DNA from: Rhodopseudomonas sp.
GTDB lineage: Bacteria; Pseudomonadota; Alphaproteobacteria; Rhizobiales; Xanthobacteraceae
NCBI RefSeq assembly: GCF_013377015.1
Contig: NZ_JACABA010000003.1
Span: forward strand, 219,510-283,509
Reading direction: 5' to 3'
Length of the DNA stretch: 64,000 nt
Shown here: piece by piece, positions 19,547 to 27,932 of the stretch
How the letters are laid out: each line of letters starts with the position of its first letter
Position numbering within the stretch: position 1 is the first letter of the stretch
Program-made: the position numbers and the translations under genes
Notes under the pieces: model-generated
The model's input: only the letters and a program-made list of their open reading frames with translations
Told to the model about the DNA's origin: nothing
Databases searched by the model: none

Positions 19547-20716
19547 TTACTCCGCCATCTTGGGTTCGATCACGCCGTCTTCGCGCGCGGCGCTTTCCGC
19601 ATTGGCGTTGTCGCGCCTGGCCTTCCACGGCTCCCACCAGGCGTTAAAGGTGCCGATGATCCCCTTCGGCAGCAGCAGAGTGACCAGGATGAACAGCGCG
19701 CCGAGCATAAACAGCCAGTACGGCGCCAGCACACCCGAGGTGAACACCGTCTTGGCGTAGTTGACGACGATGGCGCCCAGCGCGGCGCCGATCAGCGTCC
19801 CCCGGCCGCCGACCGCGACCCAGATCACCGCCTCGATCGAATTGGCCGGCGCGAACTCGCCGGGATTGATGATGCCGACCTGCGGCACATACAGCGCGCC
19901 GGCGACGCCGGCCATGCAGGCCGACAGCGTGAACACGAACAGCTTGTAGGATTCGACGCGGTAGCCGAGAAAACGCGCGCGCGATTCGGCGTCGCGGATC
20001 GCGATCAGCACCTTGCCGAGTTTCGAGGTGACGACGGCGCGGCAGATCAGGAAGCCGATGATCAACGCCAGGCAGCTCAGCATGAACAGAGCGGCGCGGG
20101 TGCCGTCGGCCTGAACGTTGAAACCGAGGATATCCTTGAAATCGGTCAGGCCGTTGTTGCCGCCGAAGCCGAAATCATTGCGGAAGAACGCCAGCAGCAG
20201 CGCGTAGGTCATCGCCTGGGTGATAATCGACAGATAGACGCCGGTGACCCGCGAGCGAAACGCGAGCCAGCCGAACCCGAACGCCAGCAGCCCCGGCACA
20301 ATCAGCACCATCAAAGCCGCAAACCAGAACATATCGAAGCCGTGCCAGTACCACGGCAACGCCTTGTAGTTCAGGAACACCATGAAGTCGGGCAGCACCG
20401 GATTGGCGTAGACGCCGCGGCTGCCGATCTGCCGCATCAGATACATCCCCATCGCGTAGCCGCCGAGCGCGAAGAACGCGCCGTGGCCGAGCGAGAGAAT
20501 GCCGCAATAGCCCCAGATCAGGTCGATCGACAGCGCCAGAATGGCGTAGCAGACATATTTGCCGAACAGCGCCATCAGATAGGTCGGCACGCGCAGGAAC
20601 GAGCCGTCAGGCAGCAGCAGGTTCGACAGCGGCAGCAGAATTCCCACCACCGCGACGATCAGCAGGAACACGGTCGCGCTGCGGTCCAGCGAGCGCGTGA
20701 GGATGTGCGGCATCAT
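19547..20716 (-). CDS. urtC: Urea ABC transporter permease UrtC
   Basis: A 389-residue LivM-like inner-membrane permease with about ten hydrophobic segments. The conserved G-Y-C-G-I-L-S-L-G-H-G-A-F-F-A-L-G-G-Y segment lies near residues 69-88 and the EAA-like I-A-I-R-D-A-E-S-R-A-R-F-L-G-Y loop near 240. The product ends in a charged cytoplasmic tail. The first ATG overlaps the urtB stop by four bases (ATGA). It pairs with UrtB to form the membrane channel. Confidence 0.96.
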   Translation of the reverse strand: MMPHILTRSLDRSATVFLLIVAVVGILLPLSNLLLPDGSFLRVPTYLMALFGKYVCYAILALSIDLIWGYCGILSLGHGAFFALGGYAMGMYLMRQIGSRGVYANPVLPDFMVFLNYKALPWYWHGFDMFWFAALMVLIVPGLLAFGFGWLAFRSRVTGVYLSIITQAMTYALLLAFFRNDFGFGGNNGLTDFKDILGFNVQADGTRAALFMLSCLALIIGFLICRAVVTSKLGKVLIAIRDAESRARFLGYRVESYKLFVFTLSACMAGVAGALYVPQVGIINPGEFAPANSIEAVIWVAVGGRGTLIGAALGAIVVNYAKTVFTSGVLAPYWLFMLGALFILVTLLLPKGIIGTFNAWWEPWKARRDNANAESAAREDGVIEPKMAE

Positions 20717-22323
20717 GCTTCGATCGCCCTGCCCTTGAGTGCGAACAGGCCGCGCGGTCGTTTCTGGATGAACAGGATGATCAGCACCAAGATGGCGATC
20801 TTGCCGAGCACGGCGCCGGCAACCGGCTCGAGGAATTTGTTGGCGATGCCGAGCGTGAAGGCGCCCACCAGCGTGCCCCATAGATTGCCGACGCCACCGA
20901 ACACCACCACCATGAAGGAGTCGATGATGTAGCTCTGGCCGAGATTGGGACTGACATTGTCGATCTGCGACAACGCCACGCCGGCGATCCCGGCGATGCC
21001 GGAGCCGAGCCCGAAGGTCAGCGCGTCGACCCGCGAGGTCGCGATCCCCATCGACGCCGCCATCCGGCGATTCTGCGTCACCGCCCGCATTTCGAGGCCA
21101 AGGCTGGTGTAGCGCAGCATCGCCAGCAGGATCGCGAACACCGCCAGGGTGAAGCACAGGATCCACAGCCGGTTGTAGGTGATAACGATCTGGCCGAGTT
21201 CGAAGGCGCCCGACATCCAGGTCGGATTGCCGACCTCGCGGTTGGTCGGACCGAACAGGGTGCGCACCGCCTGTTGCAGCACCAGCGACAGGCCCCAGGT
21301 CGCCAGCAGGGTTTCGAGCGGGCGGCCGTAGAGGAAGCGGATGATGCTGCGTTCGATCACCACGCCGATGAGGCCTGCGACCAGGAACGCCAGCGGCACC
21401 GCGATCAGCAGCGAATAGTCGAATAGTCCCGGATAGCGGGTGCGGATTGTTTCCTGCACCACGAAGGTGACATAGGCGCCGATCATCACCATCTCGCCAT
21501 GCGCCATGTTGATCACGCCCATCACCCCGAAGGTGATGGCGAGGCCGATCGCGGCGAGCAGCAGCACCGAGCCGAGCGACAGCCCGTACCAGGCGTTTTG
21601 CACCATCGACCACAGCGCCAGATTGCGTTCGATCGCGGCCTTGGCGCTGGCCGCTCCGCTCGCCACCACCGGGGACTGCTCACCGCTAAGGCCGGTCAGA
21701 AGCGCCAGCGCTTCCTGGTCGCCGCGGCTCTTGATGGTGGCGATCGCTTCCAGCTTTTCGACGTCGCTGGCGTCCGGCTTGAACAGCAGGATCGCGGCGC
21801 GCGCCTCGCTAAACGCCAGCTTGGCGGCGGCGTTGGTTTCCTTCTTCAGGGCGCCATCGACCAGCGGCAGCATCGTGGCGTCGTGGGTCTTGAACACCGA
21901 CTGCGCGGCCTGGATGCGTTTCGCCAGATCGGGCGAGACCAGCGTGAGGCCGCCCATTGCCGCATCGACCACCCGGCGAAGCCGGTTATTGAGTCGCACT
22001 GCGGCCAGCTGCGCAGGCACGTCCGCCACGCTGGCGCCGGTGTTGGCATCGACGATCTTGCCATCGGCCTGCTTGATGAAAACTTGCTTCGTCGCCGGAT
22101 CCGCCAGCAAACGGCCATCCTGCAGCGCGCTGATCACCGCAAGCGCAAGCGGGTTGCCGCCGCTGGCCAAGGCGCCTACGGCGGCTTCGGTATCGGCGAA
22201 TGAATCATTGGCGAATTGTCCGACCGCGTCCTCGAACGGCCCTGCCAGCGACGGCAAAGTGGAGGCAGCAATCAGCAATCCTGCGAGCGCGAGCGCGCGG
22301 AAACCTGCGAAAAGCTTGAGCAA
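20713..22323 (-). CDS. urtB: Urea ABC transporter permease UrtB
   Basis: A 536-residue LivH-like permease. A signal peptide (about residues 1-27, ending S-L-A-G) precedes a helical, presumably periplasmic domain of about 200 residues; the permease proper starts near 240 with L-G-L-A-I-T-F-G-V-M-G-V-I-N-M-A-H-G-E-M. The extra N-terminal domain is a known feature of UrtB and absent from LivH. The start is a TTG at 22323 with GGGG seven bases upstream and leads straight into the signal peptide. It is separated from urtA by 77 bases carrying a strong hairpin. Confidence 0.95.
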   Translation of the reverse strand: MLKLFAGFRALALAGLLIAASTLPSLAGPFEDAVGQFANDSFADTEAAVGALASGGNPLALAVISALQDGRLLADPATKQVFIKQADGKIVDANTGASVADVPAQLAAVRLNNRLRRVVDAAMGGLTLVSPDLAKRIQAAQSVFKTHDATMLPLVDGALKKETNAAAKLAFSEARAAILLFKPDASDVEKLEAIATIKSRGDQEALALLTGLSGEQSPVVASGAASAKAAIERNLALWSMVQNAWYGLSLGSVLLLAAIGLAITFGVMGVINMAHGEMVMIGAYVTFVVQETIRTRYPGLFDYSLLIAVPLAFLVAGLIGVVIERSIIRFLYGRPLETLLATWGLSLVLQQAVRTLFGPTNREVGNPTWMSGAFELGQIVITYNRLWILCFTLAVFAILLAMLRYTSLGLEMRAVTQNRRMAASMGIATSRVDALTFGLGSGIAGIAGVALSQIDNVSPNLGQSYIIDSFMVVVFGGVGNLWGTLVGAFTLGIANKFLEPVAGAVLGKIAILVLIILFIQKRPRGLFALKGRAIEA

Positions 22324-22348
22324 TTTACGACCCCGGCAGCGGTGGAAA

Positions 22349-22373
22349 GAAGGCGGCGGACATCGCCGCCTTC
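22349..22373 (-). terminator. Intercistronic hairpin between urtA and urtB
   Basis: GAAGGCGGCG and CGCCGCCTTC form a perfect ten-base stem with a five-base loop, followed on the minus strand by a weak T-run (TTTCC). Lying after the binding-protein gene and before the permease gene, it fits a partial terminator or 3'-end stabiliser that keeps urtA message more abundant than urtBCDE, as known for other ABC importers. Confidence 0.6.
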
Positions 22374-22400
22374 TCCAGCTTGGTATCGTTCAGGAGCGGG

Positions 22401-23723
22401 TCAGGAACCCTGGCCGCCGCACTTCTTGGTGACGGTGTTGTAGTTGCCGCACTTCAGGGTCACCCAGTCGCCGATCAGGTCCTTGGAGCCCGGAAGCTCC
22501 TTCGACCATGCGTCGCCGGCCACCAGGCCCGGGGTCTTCCACACCACGTCGAACTGGCCGTCGGCCTTGATCTCGCCGATGAACACCGGCTTGGTGATGT
22601 GATGGTTCGGCAACATTTCCGAGATGCCGCCGGTCAGGTTCGGAGCCTTGGTTCCGGGCAGCGCCTCGATCACCTTGTCGGCGTCGACCGACTTGGCTTT
22701 TTCCACCGCCTTGACCCACATGTCGAAGCCGATGACATGTGCTTCCATCGGATCATTGGTCACGCGCTTCGGGTTCTTGGTGTAGGCCTGCCAGGCCTTG
22801 ATGAACTTCTCGTTCTCGGGGGTCTTAATCGACTGGAAGTAGTTCCAGGCGGCGAGATGGCCGAGCAGCGGCTTGGTATCGATGCCGGCGAGTTCTTCTT
22901 CGCCGACCGAGAACGCCACCACCGGAATGTCGGTGGCCTTGATGCCCTGGTTGCCGAGCTCCTTGTAGAACGGCACGTTGGCGTCACCGTTGATGGTCGA
23001 AACCACCGCGGTCTTCTTGCCGGCCGAGCCGAACTTCTTGATGTCGGCGACGATGGTCTGCCAATCGGAATGACCGAACGGCGTGTAGTTGATCATGATG
23101 TCTTCTTGGGCGACGCCCTTCGACTTCAGGTAGGCTTCGAGGATCTTGTTGGTGGTGCGCGGATAGACGTAGTCGGTGCCGGCGAGCACCCAGCGCTTCA
23201 CCTTTTCGTCCTTCATCAGGTAATCTACCGCCGGGATCGCCTGCTGGTTCGGCGCGGCGCCGGTATAGAATACGTTGCGCTCGCTCTCTTCGCCCTCATA
23301 CTGGACGGGGTAGAACAGGATCGAGTTCAACTCCTTGAACACCGGCAGCACCGACTTGCGTGACACCGAGGTCCAGCAGCCGAACACCACGGAAACCTTA
23401 TCCTTGGTGATCAGCTCGCGGGCCTTTTCCGCGAACAACGGCCAGTTCGACGCCGGGTCCACGACCACAGCCTCGAGCTTCTTGCCCAGCACGCCGCCCT
23501 TCTTATTTTGCTCGTCGATCAGGAACAGAATTGTGTCCTTGAGCGTGGTCTCGCTGATGGCCATCGTGCCCGAAAGCGAATGAAGCACGCCGACCTTGAT
23601 GGTGTCCTCGGCCGCCTTCGCTGAGGTGAACGCGGCCAAGCCCATAACCAGCCCGGCGGTCGCCGCCAGCCAGCTCCGTCGGCTCAGTGGCGTCGCTTTG
23701 TTGTGATGCAATCCAGTAAGCAT
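22401..23723 (-). CDS. urtA: Urea ABC transporter substrate-binding protein UrtA
   Basis: A 440-residue periplasmic type I binding protein. The leader carries S-R-R-S-W-L, a possible Tat motif, and ends near A-K-A. The mature part starts D-T-I-K-V-G-V-L-H-S-L-S-G-T-M-A-I-S-E, the UrtA hallmark, followed by V-V-D-P-A-S-N-W-P and F-G-C-W-T-S-V-S-R-K. GGGAG precedes the ATG by ten bases. First gene of urtABCDE-ureDABC, downstream of a sigma-54 promoter; nitrogen limitation probably turns on the operon. Confidence 0.96.
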   Translation of the reverse strand: MLTGLHHNKATPLSRRSWLAATAGLVMGLAAFTSAKAAEDTIKVGVLHSLSGTMAISETTLKDTILFLIDEQNKKGGVLGKKLEAVVVDPASNWPLFAEKARELITKDKVSVVFGCWTSVSRKSVLPVFKELNSILFYPVQYEGEESERNVFYTGAAPNQQAIPAVDYLMKDEKVKRWVLAGTDYVYPRTTNKILEAYLKSKGVAQEDIMINYTPFGHSDWQTIVADIKKFGSAGKKTAVVSTINGDANVPFYKELGNQGIKATDIPVVAFSVGEEELAGIDTKPLLGHLAAWNYFQSIKTPENEKFIKAWQAYTKNPKRVTNDPMEAHVIGFDMWVKAVEKAKSVDADKVIEALPGTKAPNLTGGISEMLPNHHITKPVFIGEIKADGQFDVVWKTPGLVAGDAWSKELPGSKDLIGDWVTLKCGNYNTVTKKCGGQGS

Positions 23724-23793
23724 GTGGTGTCATCTCCCTGACGCAGGACGTCAAACGCTATACGGCCCCACGGCCGCCTGCGTTAACGGAATC

Positions 23794-23808
23794 GCAAGAA
23801 CTGTGCCA
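23794..23808 (-). promoter_or_regulatory. Sigma-54 (RpoN) promoter of the urt-ure operon
   Basis: Read on the minus strand the element is TGGCACAGTTCTTGC, an exact match to the -24/-12 consensus TGGCAC-N5-TTGC with correct spacing. It would start transcription near 23783 and give a leader of about 60 bases before the urtA ATG. Sigma-54 with NtrC driving urea uptake is established in other bacteria. I found no clear NtrC palindrome upstream. Confidence 0.75.
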
Positions 23809-23914
23809 CCGGTCGGTATCCTGATAAGAATTTGATTTTGCTTTTGAATCTTCCAAATGCAGAACGTCTGGCGAAGCCATTGGCCCAAATTTTAGGCGCG
23901 ATGATTGAATATCC

Positions 23915-23933
23915 ATTGAGCTTTTCGCTCAAT
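23915..23933. promoter_or_regulatory. Dyad upstream of the urt promoter
   Basis: ATTGAGC and GCTCAAT are perfect inverted seven-base arms around TTTTC, about 110 bases upstream of the -24 element. It does not match the NtrC consensus. It may be an activator site or a small hairpin. Confidence 0.3.
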
Positions 23934-24236
23934 AATTGGGCGACGAGAGAACAGCTGACTAAATCTTGTCCGTAACCACATTCGGAGCGATTTGCTCGGT
24001 GGAGGTGGTTTCTCCGCGTTCAACCGCGATTGACCTTGAAAGCGCCGCGTTCGTGTTCCATATGTTATTTACGACCTTGAGAATCATCAGGTCATCGCGA
24101 GCCGCGTGTTCTGAGCCCGTCCAACGGTTTCTGGCTTGCCCCTTCAGCTAACCAAAACCGACGCCCCAAACACGCGGGTGTCTCAGACACCCCCTCGCGC
24201 GCTCCCGACGGATGACGTCGGGTGCCAGCTTTTGTA

Positions 24237-25667
24237 ATGGAAAGAACCAACCTTTTGACCTCCTTTCAGGATTTCGGCCTGGCCGAACCCATTTCGCGTG
24301 CGCTCATCGAAGAAAACTACACCGTTCCCACGCCGATCCAGGCGCAGACTATTCCTCTCGCACTGGCCGGCCGCGACGTAGTCGGCATCGCCCAGACCGG
24401 CACCGGCAAGACGGCATCCTTCGCCCTTCCCATTCTTCATCGAATTCTCGAAAACCGCATCAAACCGCAGCCCAAGGCCTGCCGAGTCTTGGTGCTGAGC
24501 CCGACCCGCGAGCTGTCCGGGCAGATCCTCGAGAGTTTCAATGCCTATGGCCGCCACATCCGGCTGACCTCGGCACTGGCGATCGGCGGCGTGCCGATGG
24601 GCCGCCAGGTCCGCTCGATCATGCAGGGCGTCGAAGTGCTGGTCGCCACGCCCGGCCGACTGCTCGATCTGGTCCAGAGCAACGGCCTCAAGCTCGGCAA
24701 TGTCGAATTTCTCGTGCTCGACGAAGCCGACCGCATGCTCGACATGGGCTTCATCAACGACATCCGCAAGATCGTCGCCAAGCTGCCGATCAAGCGCCAG
24801 ACGTTGTTCTTCTCCGCCACGATGCCGAAAGACATCGCTGACCTTGCCGAACAGATGCTGCGCGATCCGGCCCGGGTTGCCGTAACCCCGGTGTCGTCGA
24901 CGGTCGAGCGCATCACTCAGCGGGTGATCCAGGTCGATCACTCTGCCAAGCCGGCTATCCTGGCTCAGATTCTGAAGCAGGAAACCGTCAACCGCGCGCT
25001 GATCTTCACCCGCACCAAGCACGGCGCCGACAAGGTCGTGAAAGGCCTCGAGCGTGCCGGCATCCGCGCCGACGCGATCCACGGCAACAAGTCGCAGAAC
25101 CACCGCGAGCGCGTGCTGGCGTCGTTCCGCTCCGGCGAGATCAAAACGCTGGTGGCCACCGACATCGCCGCGCGCGGCATCGACGTCGACGGCATCACCC
25201 ATGTGGTGAATTTCGACCTGCCGAACATCCCGGAGACCTACGTCCATCGCATCGGCCGCACCGCGCGCGCCGGCGCCGACGGCATCGCGATCTCGCTGTG
25301 TGCCGGCGAGGAACTGGCGTTTCTGCGCGACATCGAGAAGCTGATCCGCATCACCTTGCCGAAGGAAGACCGCCGCACCCCGGGACACCACGCCGCGCCG
25401 GCCCCGACGCAAAATCGCGGGCAGCGCTCCGGCGGCCATGGCGGCCGCGGCAATGAAGCCGCACCGGGCTCGAACGGCCCGCGCCGACGCCGCGGAGCGC
25501 CCGGTGGCGCCGCCGCTGCTCCGGCCCGGCATCACGAGGCCGCGCGGCACGAACCCTCTTCGCGCCCGCAGCATGGCGCCAAGGCGGAAGGGATGCAGGG
25601 CGTCGCTTTCCTGCATCGCGAAAGCCGCCCCGCGCAGCCCAAAACCAATCAACGACCGCAACGCTGA
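24237..25667 (+). CDS. DEAD-box ATP-dependent RNA helicase (RhlE type)
   Basis: A 476-residue helicase. Motifs in order: Q motif (P-T-P-I-Q-A-Q), I (A-Q-T-G-T-G-K-T), Ia (P-T-R-E-L), II (D-E-A-D), III (S-A-T), V (T-D-I-A-A-R-G-I-D) and VI (H-R-I-G-R-T-A-R). The tail from about residue 385 is basic, rich in Gly, Arg, His and Pro, and typical of RNA-binding RhlE extensions. The ATG at 24237 leads into E-R-T-N-L-L-T-S-F-Q-D-F-G-L; a GTG five codons earlier is possible. It lies upstream of an IF-1 paralogue and a cold-shock protein, suggesting RNA remodelling in the cold. Confidence 0.94.
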   Translation: MERTNLLTSFQDFGLAEPISRALIEENYTVPTPIQAQTIPLALAGRDVVGIAQTGTGKTASFALPILHRILENRIKPQPKACRVLVLSPTRELSGQILESFNAYGRHIRLTSALAIGGVPMGRQVRSIMQGVEVLVATPGRLLDLVQSNGLKLGNVEFLVLDEADRMLDMGFINDIRKIVAKLPIKRQTLFFSATMPKDIADLAEQMLRDPARVAVTPVSSTVERITQRVIQVDHSAKPAILAQILKQETVNRALIFTRTKHGADKVVKGLERAGIRADAIHGNKSQNHRERVLASFRSGEIKTLVATDIAARGIDVDGITHVVNFDLPNIPETYVHRIGRTARAGADGIAISLCAGEELAFLRDIEKLIRITLPKEDRRTPGHHAAPAPTQNRGQRSGGHGGRGNEAAPGSNGPRRRRGAPGGAAAAPARHHEAARHEPSSRPQHGAKAEGMQGVAFLHRESRPAQPKTNQRPQR

Positions 25668-25691
25668 TCAACGGCCGATCTGGAGACCACG

Positions 25692-25973
25692 ATGGCTAAA
25701 GAAGAGCTGATCCAGTTCGAAGGACTGGTGACCGAAATCCTTCCCGACGCGCGATATCGGGTTCAACTCGACGCTGGACACGAAATTGTCGCCTATACCG
25801 CCGGCAAGATGAAGAAGAACCGGATCAAAACCCTGGCGGGTGATCGGGTGACGATCGAGATGTCGCCCTATGACCTCGAAAAGGGCCGGCTGATCTTTCG
25901 GCACAAGGACGAGCGTCCGGGCGGCGGCCCGCCGCGCGGTGCGCCACCGCGGGGGCAGTTTCGTCGCAGATAA
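25692..25973 (+). CDS. infA: Translation initiation factor IF-1, extended paralogue
   Basis: A 93-residue S1/OB-fold protein starting [18 protein letters not shown] and containing [18 protein letters not shown] and [15 protein letters not shown]. These are IF-1 landmarks. Standard IF-1 is about 72 residues; here about 20 extra residues form a Gly/Pro/Arg tail ([10 protein letters not shown]). GGAG precedes the ATG. It follows the helicase by 24 bases. Since IF-1 is essential and usually encoded elsewhere, I infer a second, possibly cold-adapted copy; that has not been checked. Confidence 0.88.
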   Translation: MAKEELIQFEGLVTEILPDARYRVQLDAGHEIVAYTAGKMKKNRIKTLAGDRVTIEMSPYDLEKGRLIFRHKDERPGGGPPRGAPPRGQFRRR

Positions 25974-26241
25974 GTGCGCGGCGATGATCTGCCCCGCCGG
26001 GCAAAGACACGCTGAAGCCGCCCTTTTCTCAGGACTGACGCCGATCAAAAAATCGTGCACGTCAGGATTGTTTTGGGGGCTGGCTTCGCATAATATCGAC
26101 TAATCGATTTTCGGCCGGACGACATTAGCTATCCACCGGTACAGCCGGTTTAGACGCTGACGACCCTTCCAAAAATTCGATCTCACCAGCCCGCCTGAAA
26201 ATGGGCTTCGACTATATCTATCTTGAGAAGGGACTACCCCC
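25974..26241 (+). promoter_or_regulatory. Long leader region of the cold-shock gene
   Basis: The 268 bases before the cspA-type start have no gene. Long structured leaders that sense temperature are well known for csp genes. I see several AT-rich runs but cannot fix a promoter or the conserved cold box by eye. Confidence 0.35.
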
Positions 26242-26454
26242 GTGAGCATGGGAACCGTGAAGTGGTTTAACGCGACCAAGGGCTTTGGCTTCATTCAGCC
26301 GGACGATGGTGGCAACGACGTATTCGTGCACATCAGCGCCGTCGAGCGTGCCGGCCTCGGCACTCTGCGTGAAGGCCAGAAGATCAGCTACGAAATCGTC
26401 GCCGATCGCCGCTCTGGCAAGTCGTCGGCCGACAATCTGCGCGCCGCTGGCTAA
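26242..26454 (+). CDS. CspA-family cold-shock protein
   Basis: A 70-residue single cold-shock domain. RNP1 is K-G-F-G-F-I and RNP2 is V-F-V-H-I, both intact, within [10 protein letters not shown]. It binds single-stranded RNA/DNA and melts RNA structure. The GTG at 26242 is chosen because GGGA lies eight bases upstream; the ATG two codons later would be too far from it. A strong terminator follows. Together with the helicase and IF-1 copy it forms a cold-shock group. Confidence 0.95.
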   Translation: MSMGTVKWFNATKGFGFIQPDDGGNDVFVHISAVERAGLGTLREGQKISYEIVADRRSGKSSADNLRAAG

Positions 26455-26503
26455 GCCAGGTTTCGACGGCCAAAGCTGTCGAAATTCGGTACGCGAAATA
26501 ACG

Positions 26504-26536
26504 AAAGGCCGCGCTCGATGCGCGGCCTTTTTGTTT
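26504..26536 (+). terminator. Rho-independent terminator of the cold-shock gene
   Basis: AAAGGCCGCG and CGCGGCCTTT (26504-26513 and 26521-26530) form a perfect ten-base stem with a seven-base loop, followed by TTGTTT. Confidence 0.9.
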
Positions 26537-26609
26537 GGGGAAGCGGTTTTCGAGACGGCTTCAGCGCGGGACAAGCTCGCTCTCAACTGCCCGGGCCATC
26601 GACTCCACG

Positions 26610-27233
26610 TCACGGTGTGCAGCTGGAAGTGCTGGTGCAGTAAGGCACATTCGTCGTCTGGCGCGGGCGGGTGAACGATCTATCGGTCAGCGTCACGCCC
26701 GCGCTCCCCATCACGTAGCCAACCGCCGGGGTATAGAGATAGCTGACCTCACTCCAGATCAGATAGGTCCCCGCCACCGCGAGCGACGAGGGTATCGTGA
26801 CGGTGTCGCCTGCGCTGTGGCTTGACGTTGTCAGAGTGGCCGTCACCGTGCTTCCACCCTGGCTGACCGTCGCAGCCTTGCTCCACTGGATCTTGGCGAC
26901 GTTTGAACTGTTAATGTAGACTTCCGAAATCGTCGCCTGTGTCGGGGTCGCAGAATATGGCGACAGAATCCCATAGCTGGCGGTGAAGAAATTCTTCAGA
27001 TCATTGTCCATCACCGAGGTGGATTGCGACGTCAGATCCGACAGCGTGCGCGCGACCAACGTGACCTTGCGGTCAACCGCGATCCCGGATGACAACTCAA
27101 CGGTGCCGAAAAACATCACCAGCATCAATGGCACGATGAAGGCGAATTCGGTCGCCGCCAGGCCGCTGCGATCGTCGATCAGCTGGACACCGCAGCGGAA
27201 TAATCGGGGCCACATTCCTGACAGCGTTTTCAT
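26610..27233 (-). CDS. TadE-like pilus assembly protein (second)
   Basis: A 207-residue pseudopilin-like protein. A basic N-terminus leads to R-S-G-L-A-A-T-E-F-A-F-I-V-P-L-M-L-V-M-F-F, the TadE/TadG-type single membrane helix with the conserved Glu near residue 29, followed by a Ser/Thr-rich extracytoplasmic domain with paired cysteines at the C-terminus (P-Y-C-T-S-T-S-S-C). It follows the first TadE gene by nine bases. TadE/TadF-type proteins are processed by the prepilin peptidase and needed for Flp pilus assembly. It could be called TadF or a short TadG; no von Willebrand domain is seen. Confidence 0.82.
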   Translation of the reverse strand: MKTLSGMWPRLFRCGVQLIDDRSGLAATEFAFIVPLMLVMFFGTVELSSGIAVDRKVTLVARTLSDLTSQSTSVMDNDLKNFFTASYGILSPYSATPTQATISEVYINSSNVAKIQWSKAATVSQGGSTVTATLTTSSHSAGDTVTIPSSLAVAGTYLIWSEVSYLYTPAVGYVMGSAGVTLTDRSFTRPRQTTNVPYCTSTSSCTP

Positions 27234-27242
27234 CGATCGATC

Positions 27243-27782
27243 CTAGAATGGCTCGTTGCGAAATGCGGCGGTCGCCGACAGCAGCCGCTTGCTGCCGCTC
27301 AAGTTCGAGATGTTGTAGCCGAGCCCGGTCACGAGCAGCGGCCATTGATAGAACACCCTGACAACGACGATGTCGCCGGCTGCGCCGGGGAGGTATTTCG
27401 TGTTGTCGACGAAGTTCTTGCTGGCATCGACCGGATCGGCAATCGTCACGTTGGTGAACGCGGGATAGCTCTGCACGTCGACATAAATGCCGCCGGCGCA
27501 GTCGAACAGCGCATTGATACGATTGCAGACCTGCGTCTTGAATTGATCCTTGGAGAACGCAGCGCCCTGCGCCTGTCCGGTCAGAATCAGCCGCGCCGAG
27601 TCCTGAACGGCGGTCTCGAGAACCTGGCTCGCGAAAAACATCAGGGCGGTTTCGATGATCGCGAATAGCAGGCCGAAGAAGATTGGCGCGACCAGCGCGA
27701 ATTCGACCGCAGCGGACGCCCCTCGGTTCCGACTGAACCGACGCGCAATCCTTGCGACGGATGAAACGAGCGACGACGGCAT
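27243..27782 (-). CDS. TadE-like pilus assembly protein (first)
   Basis: A 179-residue protein with R-N-R-G-A-S-A-A-V-E-F-A-L-V-A-P near residues 19-34, the TadE cleavage region and membrane helix (F-F-G-L-L-F-A-I-I-E-T-A-L-M-F-F). The exported part carries C-N-R-I and F-D-C-A-G. I chose the ATG at 27782, with GGGG nine bases upstream; TTG and ATG codons up to 15 residues earlier are alternatives. It forms a minus-strand group with the second TadE and the secretin N-domain gene, beside the Flp operon. Confidence 0.85.
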   Translation of the reverse strand: MPSSLVSSVARIARRFSRNRGASAAVEFALVAPIFFGLLFAIIETALMFFASQVLETAVQDSARLILTGQAQGAAFSKDQFKTQVCNRINALFDCAGGIYVDVQSYPAFTNVTIADPVDASKNFVDNTKYLPGAAGDIVVVRVFYQWPLLVTGLGYNISNLSGSKRLLSATAAFRNEPF

Positions 27783-27932
27783 CAAGCAACCCCACGCTGT
27801 GGTCTGGTTTCCCGCCAGCATAGTCAAAACTGATTGTGGAAGTGTTTCGCCGGATCGCTACAGAATGTCCCGCACCGTTAACTGCGGGCTAACCATCCGC
27901 CGGATATCCGGCGTCGCCGCCGGCTGCGCCGA

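Larger units (their letters stand above)
23724..24236. other. Divergent regulatory gap between urtA and the DEAD-box gene
   Basis: About 510 bases, more AT-rich than the genes around it, with no credible coding frame. It holds the sigma-54 promoter for urtA, a dyad at 23915-23933, and close to the helicase start a GGGTGTC-TCA-GACACCC hairpin (24176-24192) that could lie in the helicase leader. Confidence 0.6.

Noticed and set aside
19517-20932. Plus-strand frame of 471 codons opposite urtC and the end of urtB
   Set aside because: Antisense shadow rich in His, Gln and Arg; the minus-strand products are clear transporter permeases.
24183-25661. Minus-strand frame of 492 codons opposite the DEAD-box helicase
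   Set aside because: Mirror of the helicase reading frame; the plus-strand product has every helicase motif.
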